Below, one piece after another: positions 21,884-31,997 of a stretch of 64,000 bases of DNA. Below the pieces are notes generated by a model. The model saw nothing but the letters and a program-made list of their open reading frames with translations. It was not told where the DNA came from and made no database searches. The translations under genes were made by a program, and so were the position numbers. Position 1 is the stretch's first letter. Each line of letters starts with the position of its first letter. The stretch is from Amoebophrya sp. A120 (taxonomy: Eukaryota > Sar > Dinophyceae > Syndiniales > Amoebophryaceae), in NCBI GenBank assembly GCA_905178155.1, contig CAJINV010000001.1:4364233-4428232 (forward strand), given 5' to 3'.

Positions 21884-24800
21884 TCAGCCTCCCCCCGGAT
21901 CCGGCTCTGCTGGGCGACCAGCCGCGGACTCAACATCTTGCTGCTGCATGCTAGCGTCGCTGTCGTCGGGTGGCCCTTTGCTTGCGGATGCCATTTCTAC
22001 GTCGTCCGCACGACTAGTGCGGTCCCCATTTGACGACATAGACCCGTTCATGCGCATCGGCGATCTGATTTCGCCTGCAATGGGGAGAGCGCTCGGCTTC
22101 GCTCCCCCTGCCCCGTGAGCAGATGATCCGGACGAACTCGCCCCGTTCATCAAGTGCGGCTGGTGGTCCAGTATCTCACCTTCGAGATTCAGTGGCGGCA
22201 CGGGCGGCGGATCGCGGTAGTATTTCGACTGCTTGAACGCGGCCCAATTGCCGTGGTAGACGTCCACAAACTGCCACGACATTCGCTGCACCGCCTCGTC
22301 CTCGGGGACAGATATCTCGTCCGGGCGCAGGTCGCTTTCTTCCTGCCCCTGGGGACTGTCGCAGTCGAGGCCGACCTGCAGAAAAAGCATCGCCAAATGT
22401 ATCATGAATTTCGTCTCTAATTCTACTCCTTCTGCACGATACGCTATTACTGTAGTCTGCAACAAAGCATTGACCGCTGTTTTCATCGTGATTTGGTTCT
22501 TTCGAAAAGATCAAGATGAACTACGAAATATACCCGGCACACCGCGGATTGGTCGTTTGGATCGGGGTTCAGCACGCCATGAAAGTGAGTAAACAGTGCC
22601 CAAACCCGCGCATTGACGCCCATAAAGTCAAATTTAACTTTCAAGTTCTTCCTCGGCTTGCCGACAGGGTTTTCCTGCGTTGGGGGCTCGAACAACCTGG
22701 ATAAAGATGTAATTCCAATAGAAAACACAAAACAGATGGTGCCAATCATGTGAGACGCAATTGGGCATGATGCATCGTCCGCAAGTCAAGCACCAATAGA
22801 AATCAGCGAAACACTTATATATAGCAAAAACCTGTAGTTCGTGACTTTCAGTGGTGCGATCATCTCGGACACGTCGGATATGGGGTCGGATTTGACGTAC
22901 CGCTTCCATTGGTGCACCCAATTCGCGTCAACGAGGTACCAAAATTCGCCGTCCCCGGTGTCTTTCGTGTCGTACCGCGAGACGAGTTGGAACTCCTGCA
23001 CTTTTCGCTGATTGTAGGCTTTAATCCACTGCATCGATTTTTCGCAAATTTTCACCGAACGCAAGCAGGGCCCGCCACCGTACCGCCGCTGCAGCTCGTA
23101 GTACACCTCCTCGGCTATTGGAATAAACTGTAGTGGTGTTGTTGTATGTATTTTTTCTGCAACTTCATCGAGTTCCACAAACCATAACCAACCATCCAGA
23201 ACATAAGTTTCATATGCCAAGTGCGCTTCTCGTGCAGCTACACACTGCGAAGCAAAATCAATTTTGTCCGGCGTTGCGAAAATGTTCCAATACCTTTTGG
23301 CAGATCACCTCTACTCTGGAGCAGCCCACGTAGCCGTGCGCTGACAGAAATTGGTGGTTGTCGATGGGTCCGGGATCTGACATGGTGCGGCACCTGACAT
23401 ACCACCGTCGGCTTATGAAGACCACTTTTCCCAATTCCGGTGGCGGCCGCTCGTAGATTTGCGGCATGGAGACTACCTTGCTGCTCTGCAGACCCGGTGA
23501 CGCGGTCGAGGACGTTGCCGCGCTCGTGCCCACCAACAGCGGGCTATGCTGCGCGGCCGGATTGCTCGCGCCGCCCTGGTGAAAAGAACTACTTTGCAGC
23601 GATGGATTGTTGGTCGCGGACAAAGCTCCGGCGACGGAGGTACGCAACAGATCCATGATCTGGTCCTGGAGCTGCTTGTAGGAATCTTTCAACTTTCTCT
23701 TCTCCTCCTCGTGAAAATCGCCGGGGGAAATCTTCTGGTAAAATAGCACGTACGGCTCCGCGTGCTTCACCTGTTCCTCATTTGATATGTTGACGCGCGC
23801 GTCGTCAAACTCCAGCCAGTCGTTCGGCCTTTTTGCGTGCCGGCAGTACGCTATGTAGTGCCCGCCGCCCATGTTTCCCGAGTGCTGAATCAAACCGATC
23901 AGTCGGTATTTCGTGCCGCCAGAAGCGGCAGAGGTGGCAGTCGAGCTACTACTCCCGCCGCTGGTGTTATTGTTCTTGCTGTTTTTGCGATCACCACTCT
24001 GGCTGGAGGCTTCTCGCTTGCGGTTAGGGTCCAAATGTTGTGCCATGCAGAGCTCTTGTATCGGAAAACTCACCGGCTTCGTGTTTTTGTTCCCGAACCA
24101 GCCGTTGCTGTAGGAAAACCGCTTCAGATGGATCGCGAGGATCTCTGGCAGCTCCTTGATATACATCACCTTCTCCCCGTTGGATTTTTTCTTGCATTTC
24201 TCGCAGTCGTATTGCTCCGTACCTTTGGGTTTCATTTGCGATAAGAAACAATAATCGAGACTTTTTGCAAGCTCACTAGTGCTGCATCACTCAGGAGGAC
24301 CACCAGCTTTTTTCGACAAGATCTCAATGCGCTACAGAACCTCTTACCTGTCAACTGCTCCGGCTCGCAAAACTTCCGAATGCAGTCGTCGAGCGCGATG
24401 CCCCGGTCGTGAAACGCGCTCATGACCTGTTTCCCGAAGCTCTGCAGCATAGACCCGACCCGAGCCGCGGAGAAGGAGTTTGTGAGCGGACTCGCCTGCT
24501 TGCCGCCTTGGTCCGCCGGCGACCCGGCTCGGCCGCCGCCCTGCGTGGGTGGCAGGGGCTCATTCGGTATGGGGACGGAAATATCGAAGATTTGTTCGAT
24601 CGTGTGTGACTTGTTGCCGCATTCCAGGCAGGTGATAGTGGACTGCAGTGACCCACCGAAAACCTCCGAAACAATGGAGGAATCGCAGTAGAGGTTCTCT
24701 TGCTCGTTTTCATTTGACGTGTCTGCCGCAATCTTGCTGCTGCTGCGGCTCGCCATTGCTTGCTGGTGATGAAGGGGGACGGCCTGCGCAGGCATTTTTG

Positions 24801-26584
24801 GTTGATCTTGAATGTAGTGGTAAATACGAACGCAAAACATTTAGGCTTTCTTCAAGAAACTGATCATATCTAGGTGTGACAGCATGTTAAATCACTACCT
24901 TTTTCCTGGAAGGCGAATTGACAATGTCCTGCGCGTAGTTTTGCTCGTAGTCATCTGCGGACTTTCTTGCAGGCGGTATTACAAACAAAAATGCCCCCAC
25001 CCCCGAACTTGGGAGCATTTGTATTGCAAACCTTTCCAAATGAAACATTCGCCCTCTTGCATCTATCAGCATCACAGGTTTTCAGTCGTGAATAGCAAAA
25101 ATTTGTATTGCAAAAGACCCCAGCAAGAGTGGCGCTTGTCATGCAAGCGATGCGATACACGTCTAAAATCTGCATCAGAAAGATTCATACTCCTTTCATG
25201 CATGACAAAAAGTTTTCATGTGGAAACTTCGCATCACAAATTTTTGCAATTCCAGGGGTGGGGGGCACTTTTCACTGTGATAGGCGGCAAAAACGGAAAC
25301 CGGTTCACCCCGTCGTCGGCCGCGTATCCTGAGTAAAAACGTACCCACACCAGAGTCAGGATGGGGAATCTGCTAGACAAATCAGCCAGCTTTGGTTGTT
25401 TGGCATGACAAGTTTGTCCGCGTATTGTAGTGCTGTTTGAGCTAGTTTAGCAGCATTACAGATCTAGTATCTCGCGCTGATTGGAGCATGACAAATTTCA
25501 AAACCGCATTAGAAAATGCTTCTCATGGGGCTCCGCATGAGAAACAATTTAAGCATGCAGAGTTGCATGACAACTATGGTGTGGGTACGTTTTTACTCAG
25601 GATACCGCGTTTCGATAACTTTGTGGGGTTTTGCTTCCGCTGGGTGGGCCGGCAGCGTGTGCGACGGCGTAGGTGGACGGCGACTCTAGGTGGTTGTACT
25701 CTTCTTGGCAAAATTTCAGCGCGTTCCGTGGTATTCGCGTTTTAGAGTATGGAATAGTCAAGCACGCCCTGTTCTCTTGGGAAGAAGAAGATGGCACGGC
25801 TTTTCAGAATTCTTTTTCAAAATGACTTTTCGACGTTTCCAGTTCTTTCCTTATCCGCTAGATAGAAGCGAAGGAGCACTACGTACAAACAGAAATTCAC
25901 CTGGTTCTTTGTTTCTTACTTTCCCCACGTTTCCCTGCTAAAAGGCCGTGCGTGAACAAACGCCTAGAAGCCGAGGGCATGTGACTGATAAGACTACCCG
26001 CGTAGGAGCTCTTCGTGGACGCAGTCCAGTAGGGTCCGGAGGAATTCCTGCGTGTCGTGTTGCTGCGAACCCTGGTACATGTTGTTGTAGTGGCCCAGGG
26101 TGTGAATGAAGTCAATCGGCTCGCAAGCCCGCCCGTTGAACGTTTCGCCCCAGTTTTTTTCAAACACTTCATACAACTGGTGAACCTGAAGAAAGGTTGA
26201 TTTTTTCGAAATTTTCAAATACTAACGTGACCAGGAAGGATCACAAATACGAGGACCCTCTGCAAGACCTTACTTCAGCAAACTACTGAGAAAAAGACAC
26301 ATGCGCTGGCAGTTGACGACGTGTTCTTGTACCAGCTTCTTCTGATTGTTCCACTTTCGCATCTCCTCCTGCGTCGGGTGCTGGTAGCATTTCCGGAACC
26401 ATTTCTGAAAGGGCTGGCTGTGTGACAAGCACTGCAGCGCGGAGTTCATGTAGCACGTGTTCCCCAGGTTCACCAAACCCATACATCCTTTCAGCCTGTC
26501 CTTCTGGGATTTGTTCGTCCCGTTGCCACGGTAAGATGACCCGCGGCCCCGGTTATGCAGCCCCACCTGGTGGCCGTTTTGCAT
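21884..26584 (-). CDS. ubiquitin-specific protease with two DUSP domains, 1,029 aa
   Basis: Cysteine deubiquitinase resembling USP20/USP33 in domain order but lacking a visible N-terminal zinc finger. Exons (approximate): 26584-26274, 26186-25998, 25768-25605, 25324-25283, 24976-24899, 24783-24348, 24222-23294, 23127-22832, 22696-22534, 22375-21884; joined length is 3,090 nt, in frame. Catalytic Cys is C44 in GLVNLGNTCYMNSALQCL; the second box is QQHDTQEFLRTLL; a zinc-ribbon pair is CLECGNKS and CEKCKKKS; the His box is GGHYIAYCRH with a following WLEFDD. DUSP 1 follows (GKVVFISRRWYVRCRT ... FWYLVDANWVHQWKRYV), then DUSP 2 (KVKFDFMGVNARVWALFTHFHGV). The tail is Ser/Gly-rich. Introns are mostly GT-AG, but two are introners of different families separated by a 37-nt stretch. 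The first intron needs GT...CA or TA...AG ends to hold the frame. The acceptor of exon 6 is a guess. Confidence 0.92.
24977..25282. mobile_element. introner family F
   Basis: 306 bp. The left end begins TATTACAAACAAAAATGCCC; the right end in reverse complement begins TATCACAGTGAAAAGTGCCC. The exact repeat GGCGG lies at 24972-24976 and 25283-25287. It interrupts the USP gene; removal restores FPFLPPARKSADDYEQN. Internal motifs include TTTGTATTGC, CTTGTCATGC, GCATGACAAA and GCATCACAAA. Only one member of this family is in the window. Confidence 0.92.
25325..25604. mobile_element. introner family B, copy 2
   Basis: 280 bp. Ends begin TATCCTGAGTAAAAACGTAC on both strands (near-perfect TIR of about 30 bp). 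The exact repeat CCGCG lies at 25320-25324 and 25605-25609. It lies in the USP gene; removal gives SYRNAADDGVNRF. It matches copy 1 when reversed, so the family inserts in either orientation relative to the host gene. Confidence 0.95.
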
Positions 26585-27261
26585 GTTGTGGCCTGGTGCC
26601 CCGCGTGCTGCTACACTACTAGGGAATCGTACCCCTACCCGCGAAGCACTACGCGAGGATTATATGATGACAGTTACGTCATGGTCATTTGAAACAATGG
26701 TTCGTGGAGTTTTACGAAACCGCGTTGGACAACGTAATTTTCACATTATCGGGATTAGATACGACCAATCGAAATGCTGCGTGAAGGACGAAAACGGAGA
26801 CGACACTTAGCAAACACGATCTTTACAGCATTCCCACCTCCAAGGAAACAGCACAACAATAACAAACAAAAACTTACTGCACCAGCAAATAAAACAAAAG
26901 CAAAACCTTCGACGAGCAATCAAAAGAAACAACGCAAGGGCAAGGCATTGATTCACGAAGCAAAGCGGAAAGAGAAACACTTATTGCGAGGATGAAAAAA
27001 ACAACTTTTATTCTGCAAAGCCACTGTTGACGACAAAGGTACTCCTTAAACGGTACAGCACAAATCACCAGATCTTCCGAATCGAGACGAAGACAGGGAA
27101 GCGCTTCCGCCTTTGATAAGCAGAGCTTCGAATCAGATGGAGCGAAGCCAGTCAGTCTGGCCTGCGTAATTGGAGAAGGGCGGTTCATCATGTTCGCGAA
27201 ACAAAGATTAAAACGCGTGTGTTCGTTCTGTCGGTCTCTTTATTTTTCGCAAGAAAAATGT
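26585..27261. other. intergenic, no gene seen
   Basis: A-rich stretch (26,830-27,000 contains many AACAA runs). No recognisable coding feature. Confidence 0.6.
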
Positions 27262-28868
27262 TTAATGAATCCGCCCGCCACGCGTGCACAGTTTCCTGCG
27301 CCACTTCGTGCTGGGGTTGCCTGCTTTCTGTCTCCTCCGCTTATGCCAGTGCCCCTTGTGCTTGCGGCAATGGATCGAGGGACCCGGCTCGTTGTACTCG
27401 GCGTCCTTGTCCTCATCCAGCAGGCCCACATTGTACTCGGACACGGGATCTGATTTTGATTGCGTGTTCATGACCATCAACTAACATCGCATTGGTTCGA
27501 GGACTAGGACGGCAAAATCAAATAAAAATTCGTTGGGTTTCGAAGTGAATCAAATCTGTCTCATGGGGATCCTTGTTGTGACTAAAAACAAAGAAAAAGC
27601 GAAGTCACTCCACCTGCGTCAATGATATCGAGGCCAGCAAGCGTAACAGGAACGACACCGGTGCTGAGGTCCTCGTCAGCTGGCTCGATTGCACCTACTA
27701 CTGTCACAGGCTCCAGCTCTGCTTCTGGCACAACGGAAGCTTGCGCCTCCCACTCAGCGTCAGGACTAGCAACAGCGCCCCCGAACTGCTTCTCAACCAC
27801 AGCCAATATCTCAGCGGTAGGACCACGAGCAGCTGCAACACCGCGTGCTGTCGGCGCGTCTTGACCGGAACGAATTTTTTCGCTGTCGTTCTGTTCCGCC
27901 AGCTCCTCGGTCGGACTGTCACCCGATTGTGGTACAACCAAATCGGCGCTCGAGTTTGTTGAGGCTACTACAGGACGAACGCCTCTCTCTTCTTTTTCGG
28001 GCGGTTCCTCGCGCCCAGATGCGTCGGCTCGCGACGTTCTTCCCGAACTGGAGGAGGATACACGACCGGCAGATCCCGGCCCGGCTCGGTCTGGTCGATT
28101 GTTTTTCAGATTTAAGTCGTAGTCGCCCTGAAACAGGTCGTCGTAGTCGTCCAGCGCACTGTCGAAATCCTCTAGCCGGGCGAACTGCTCGTTCAGCGAC
28201 CGACGCCCAAGAACCGCGGTATGGAGAGAAAAAAGTGTTTACAGTTACACATTTGTTGGAGTTTCTGCATCACAAATTTTCTCTGTGTGGCAGATAATGC
28301 AAAGATCATAAGGGAAAACAGGAAGGAAACGACAACGAGGCTCCCAAGCATTTCCTGCATGAGAAAGGTTGTCTGTCTTGCGGTCCTGCAACACAATGTG
28401 TAACTGTAACACTTTTTTCTCACGATACGCGGGGAGCGCGTTGTAGTCCTGCATCGCTTTCACGTGAGCGACGAACTCTTGACGGGCTGTTGTAGTGTAT
28501 ATTCAAATGGAAACTCAGAAAGATGCTTTAGCTCTTCATGGTCGTAATATCGCTGCAGCTACAACGCATTTGAAGATGAAAACCGACGAGACGGAGAAAT
28601 TGCAATTGCAACATCATCAAGCAGCTGCATAGGCTGCATATCATCCTCTATAGTCAAACTCTGTTCGTCCGGGCCTACCTTGTCTCTCCATGAGCAGATG
28701 CGTCCTCCCATACGGGTCGAGTTGGTGGGGTATGCGGATGAAATTTGGCTTGCGCTTTATCGAAGCTGCACTGGATGACACCGCACCCGAGGACGACGAC
28801 GAAGAGCTGCTGGAGGACCGAGCAACGACCAGCTGCGCCACTGCCAGCTGCTTGCTACGCGACGACAT
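27262..28868 (-). CDS. unrecognised protein, 345 aa, with a basic C-terminus
   Basis: Four exons: 28868-28679, 28486-28428, 28219-27614 and 27449-27262. Introns 28678-28487 and 27613-27450 are GT-AG; the middle one is an introner. The joined frame is exact (1,038 nt). Residues about 15-40 are a poly-Ser/Ala run. A well-ordered conserved-looking block follows: KRKPNFIRIPHQLDPYGRTHLLMERQ, then ARQEFVAHVKAMQDYNALPAVLGRRSLNEQFARLEDFDSALDDYDDLFQGDYDLNL. The central part is acidic and Thr/Ser/Glu-rich. The C-terminus is Lys/Arg/His-rich (CRKHKGHWHKRRRQKAGNPSTKWRRKLC), suggesting nucleic-acid binding or a nuclear role. I do not recognise a family. The start is at MSSRSKQ; an in-frame ATG 14 codons upstream is less likely. 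Confidence 0.72.
28220..28427. mobile_element. introner family E, copy 1
   Basis: 208 bp. The left end begins TATGGAGAGAAAAAAGTGTT; the right end in reverse complement begins TATCGTGAGAAAAAAGTGTT, and the inverted repeat continues through ACAGTTACACATTTG. The exact repeat CGCGG lies at 28215-28219 and 28428-28432. Removal restores YNALPAVLGRRS in the unrecognised 345-aa gene. Confidence 0.95.
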
Positions 28869-29122
28869 GCTTTTTATGTTGCTTGGTGGAAAAGCTGGAG
28901 GATAGAGCAAGCACTAAGGTGTGCGCATAAAGTTTGCCGTCAGGGCTGAAAAGCTAAAGAGCAGATTTGTCGCAAACATTAGCAATAAAATTCAAACACA
29001 TATTTGAGCTCACAGAAATTCAAAACACAAATAAGGAGAAGGACTGGCTTGGGAAAGACATATAAATGGCTTGAAGGCGAAGGGCCACGAGAAGTACGAC
29101 TCTTTCGCGACACGAACAAAAA

Positions 29123-30282
29123 AAACAAACCACATCAACAATGACCGCCACCGGATCATTGAGCTAGGATCTATTGCTAGGATCTGCATGTGAAAGAACT
29201 TAAGCCGGACAACACCCTTTTTCCGTTGGCCTTGGCTTCGTGCTGCAAAAGCAGGACATCGAAAGGAGCGAAGATGAACACTGGCGGGAGTGAAGCGACA
29301 TACATTATTCTCACCACTGCGCGCCGCCAGTGAGTTAGTGCCAAAGTTATGAAATCAATGGTGCGCGTAAAGGTGCATTTGCTTCGCAAAGGTGAAAGTC
29401 TAGTTTTCATTGTGGATATGGCTACACTGCAAACCCCTCTTTCGCGGCGATGATAAGACTGAAGAGAAGCGCTACTTGCTTTTTTCCAAAAATCTCTTCC
29501 CAGCAAGTCAATCGCAATTGTTCAACAAGCTGCAACATTCATTTTCATGGCTCCCATCTAGGTTGCAATTGAGGATGATAGCGACGGCGGCAACGTTGTG
29601 CTATATCGGGTCTCATGACTCCCACTGTTCAACAAACTCCTCTGTGACTCACCGAAAAAATCCACCACTTACACGCGAACCTGCGCCTGGGTGTACTTTT
29701 CGAAACAAACCACATCAACAATGACCGCCACCGGATCATTGAGCTAGGATCTATTGCTAGGATCTGCATGTGAAAGAACTTAAGCCGGACAACACCCTTT
29801 TTCCGTTGGCCTTGGCTTCGTGCTGCAAAAGCAGGACATCGAAAGGAGCGAAGATGAACACTGGCGGGAGTGAAGCGACATACATTATTCTCACCACTGC
29901 GCGCCGCCAGTGAGTTAGTGCCAAAGTTATGAAATCAATGGTGCGCGTAAAGGTGCATTTGCTTCGCAAAGGTGAAAGTCTAGTTTTCATTGTGGATATG
30001 GCTACACTGCAAACCCCTCTTTCGCGGCGATGATAAGACTGAAGAGAAGCGCTACTTGCTTTTTTCCAAAAATCTCTTCCCAGCAAGTCAATCGCAATTG
30101 TTCAACAAGCTGCAACATTCATTTTCATGGCTCCCATCTAGGTTGCAATTGAGGATGATAGCGACGGCGGCAACGTTGTGCTATATCGGGTCTCATGACT
30201 CCCACTGTTCAACAAACTCCTCTGTGACTCACCGAAAAAATCCACCACTTACACGCGAACCTGCGCCTGGGTGTACTTTTCG
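29123..30282. repeat. perfect head-to-tail tandem duplication, 580-bp unit
   Basis: Copy 1 is 29123-29702 and copy 2 is 29703-30282, with no difference that I can see; a 109-codon shadow ORF is identical in both. The unit begins AAACAAACCACATCAACA and ends in GTGTACTTTTCG. Copy 2 includes the last codons and stop of the deacylase gene (EKYTQAQVRV); copy 1 therefore carries a detached copy of that coding tail. Complete identity implies either a very recent event or an assembly duplication. Confidence 0.92.
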
Positions 30283-31034
30283 AAAGCCTGCGCGAACATG
30301 GTGTCCTGAACCGGCTTCCGCGTGAACAAGTGGTCCTCGGCGAATTGGATCTGCACCTTTTTCTCCTTCGGTTCTTTCGCCGGCGCAGCCTTCACCTCCT
30401 TCACCTCTTTCTGCTTCGGCTCCGACTTCGCGGTCATTCCGTCGGCCTGCTGGTCCAGCGAGATCGCCTCTTCGGACGTGAAATCGACGAACAGAAACCG
30501 GCCCGCCGCGCCCACGTGGGTGAGAAATGTTACCAGTTCGTCCGAAGTGATGCCGGTCGTGAAGTCGTTCTGCATGGGGTGGAACAGACAGGTTTTCTGC
30601 TTGAATTTCTCGTCCAGCAACAACGTGACCTCCTTGGCGCTCTCGTTCATCATGACAAACGGGTTCACGCTGCCCCGGGGGATCTGCAGAACCTCATCGA
30701 AAATGTTCTCCGCGGCCAGGCGGAGGGGCGCGGACGCCTTGATGCCCAATCGGGCGGAGAGCTTCTTGTTATCCACCTCGGTGTCGACTGCGACGCAGAC
30801 GAGGAAGAGTTTGTCCTTCAGCGGGCCGCCCTTGCTCGGCACCTTGAAGAACAGGTTTTTCGCCTGGACGATGGAACTTTCCTCGCCAAACGTTTTCTCT
30901 TCTTTCGCGGACTTCAACTGCTCGGTGTGCACCTCGCAGGTGGGACAGGCTTCGTGTTGGATGGTCTTGGTCGATTTCAAGTCCAGGGTCTTGAAAACCG
31001 CCAACAGCTGGTCCTTCGAGGTGGAGGTCGCCAT
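30249..31034 (-). CDS. YbaK/PrdX-type aminoacyl-tRNA deacylase domain protein, 261 aa
   Basis: Free-standing editing-domain protein of the PrdX (ProRS insertion-domain-like) family, which hydrolyses mischarged tRNA such as Ala-tRNA(Pro). Family features seen: IQHEACPTCEVHTEQLKSAKE near the start, the Lys-bearing AKNLFFKVPSKGGPLKDKLFLVCVAVDTEVDNKKLSARLG, the G-S-V-N-P-F block PRGSVNPFVMMN, LLLDEKF, and the C-terminal FHPMQNDFTTGITSDELVTFLTHVG followed by RFLFVDF. A Lys/Glu-rich tail (about residues 205-235) is added. The start at 31034 (MATSTSK) fits the family; the frame stays open to an ATG at 31286, adding 84 residues that are basic and could be an organelle transit peptide. Substrate specificity is inferred from family only. 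Confidence 0.85.
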   Translation of the reverse strand: MATSTSKDQLLAVFKTLDLKSTKTIQHEACPTCEVHTEQLKSAKEEKTFGEESSIVQAKNLFFKVPSKGGPLKDKLFLVCVAVDTEVDNKKLSARLGIKASAPLRLAAENIFDEVLQIPRGSVNPFVMMNESAKEVTLLLDEKFKQKTCLFHPMQNDFTTGITSDELVTFLTHVGAAGRFLFVDFTSEEAISLDQQADGMTAKSEPKQKEVKEVKAAPAKEPKEKKVQIQFAEDHLFTRKPVQDTMFAQAFEKYTQAQVRV

Positions 31035-31286
31035 TTTTGTGGAAAGTGGAATTGGGTGGTGTTTTTGTCGAGGGTAGGTCGATGAAAATGCACGTCTGTA
31101 GGGAAAAATAGGAGACTTTGCTAGAAAAAGAATAACTCGGGAGAATGATAAAGTTAGACGCTTACAGTAAAACTGCTGCGAGCGAGGCTGCGAAATCAAA
31201 GGGATGCCGTTGGAACAAACACCACGAAAAATCATATGCCACCTGAAGAGTAAGACGGTCGTGATGTGTTCTTTACTAGGCTGCAA

Positions 31287-31997
31287 TCGATTTCGTGTTC
31301 GTTTTATTCCGAAGTGGAGATCGCCACAAATGAAGAAGATGTAGTTGAAGCGATGCGGATCCGTGAAATGAGGACCGCACGATCAGGCGGGCACGGAATT
31401 TTTTCCGCTTCTATTTATTCAAAAGATCGGTCAGGGTCGGATTTACGCTTCTATGTTTTGATCTGTACACCAGAGCTGAACTTTGATTCTTCCAACCAAA
31501 AGAACCGCATGCGGTAACTGTCGTGATCCATTTTGATCTGTTTCTTCTCTCTTCTTTATGAATGTGGTGCAACATCCTCATCCTCTGCAACTGTGATTCC
31601 ATTAGATACACAATCAAAAGCATCCGATGGCTCACCATCACCGGGTGCAACGTGCAATTTCAAACACCATCACCACGATTCCGACAAAGTGAAAACGTGA
31701 ATGACAAAGGGGAACGGTCATATTCGTTCGACAAACAAAATTGCGTGCGTATCGTGCCCTTGCTTCGGGACACCGCTAGCTCGGAGATTGTAGAATCAAA
31801 GTCACTTTCCGAGGAGTGAATGTCGGACTCGGAACAGCCAAAGTAACACTGAAGATTTGAATCGGTTCGATTCTAAGCCTTGGATGATTTGAATCTGTTC
31901 GATTCTGAGCCAAAGTAAAAACTAAAATTATCATTTAAACATAAGGTGCTTGTAAACATCAAGGAATACGAGAAAGATCAAAAGGTCAGAAAGAGTT
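31287..31997. other. intergenic with a short direct repeat
   Basis: No gene seen. Near 31,855-31,912 a 26-bp sequence is repeated with two differences: GATTTGAATCGGTTCGATTC and GATTTGAATCTGTTCGATTC, each followed by a TAAGCC or TGAGCC end. It resembles a tRNA T-arm, but no tRNA cloverleaf can be drawn around it. Confidence 0.5.

Noticed and set aside
29177-30086. Identical 109-codon minus-strand ORFs
   Set aside because: They are the same non-coding sequence in the two copies of the 580-bp tandem duplication and show no motif.
30322-31085. Two 251-codon plus-strand ORFs
   Set aside because: Antisense shadows of the PrdX-type deacylase gene, which has clear family motifs on the minus strand.
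31855-31912. Possible tRNA
   Set aside because: T-loop-like sequence only; acceptor, D and anticodon stems cannot be formed.
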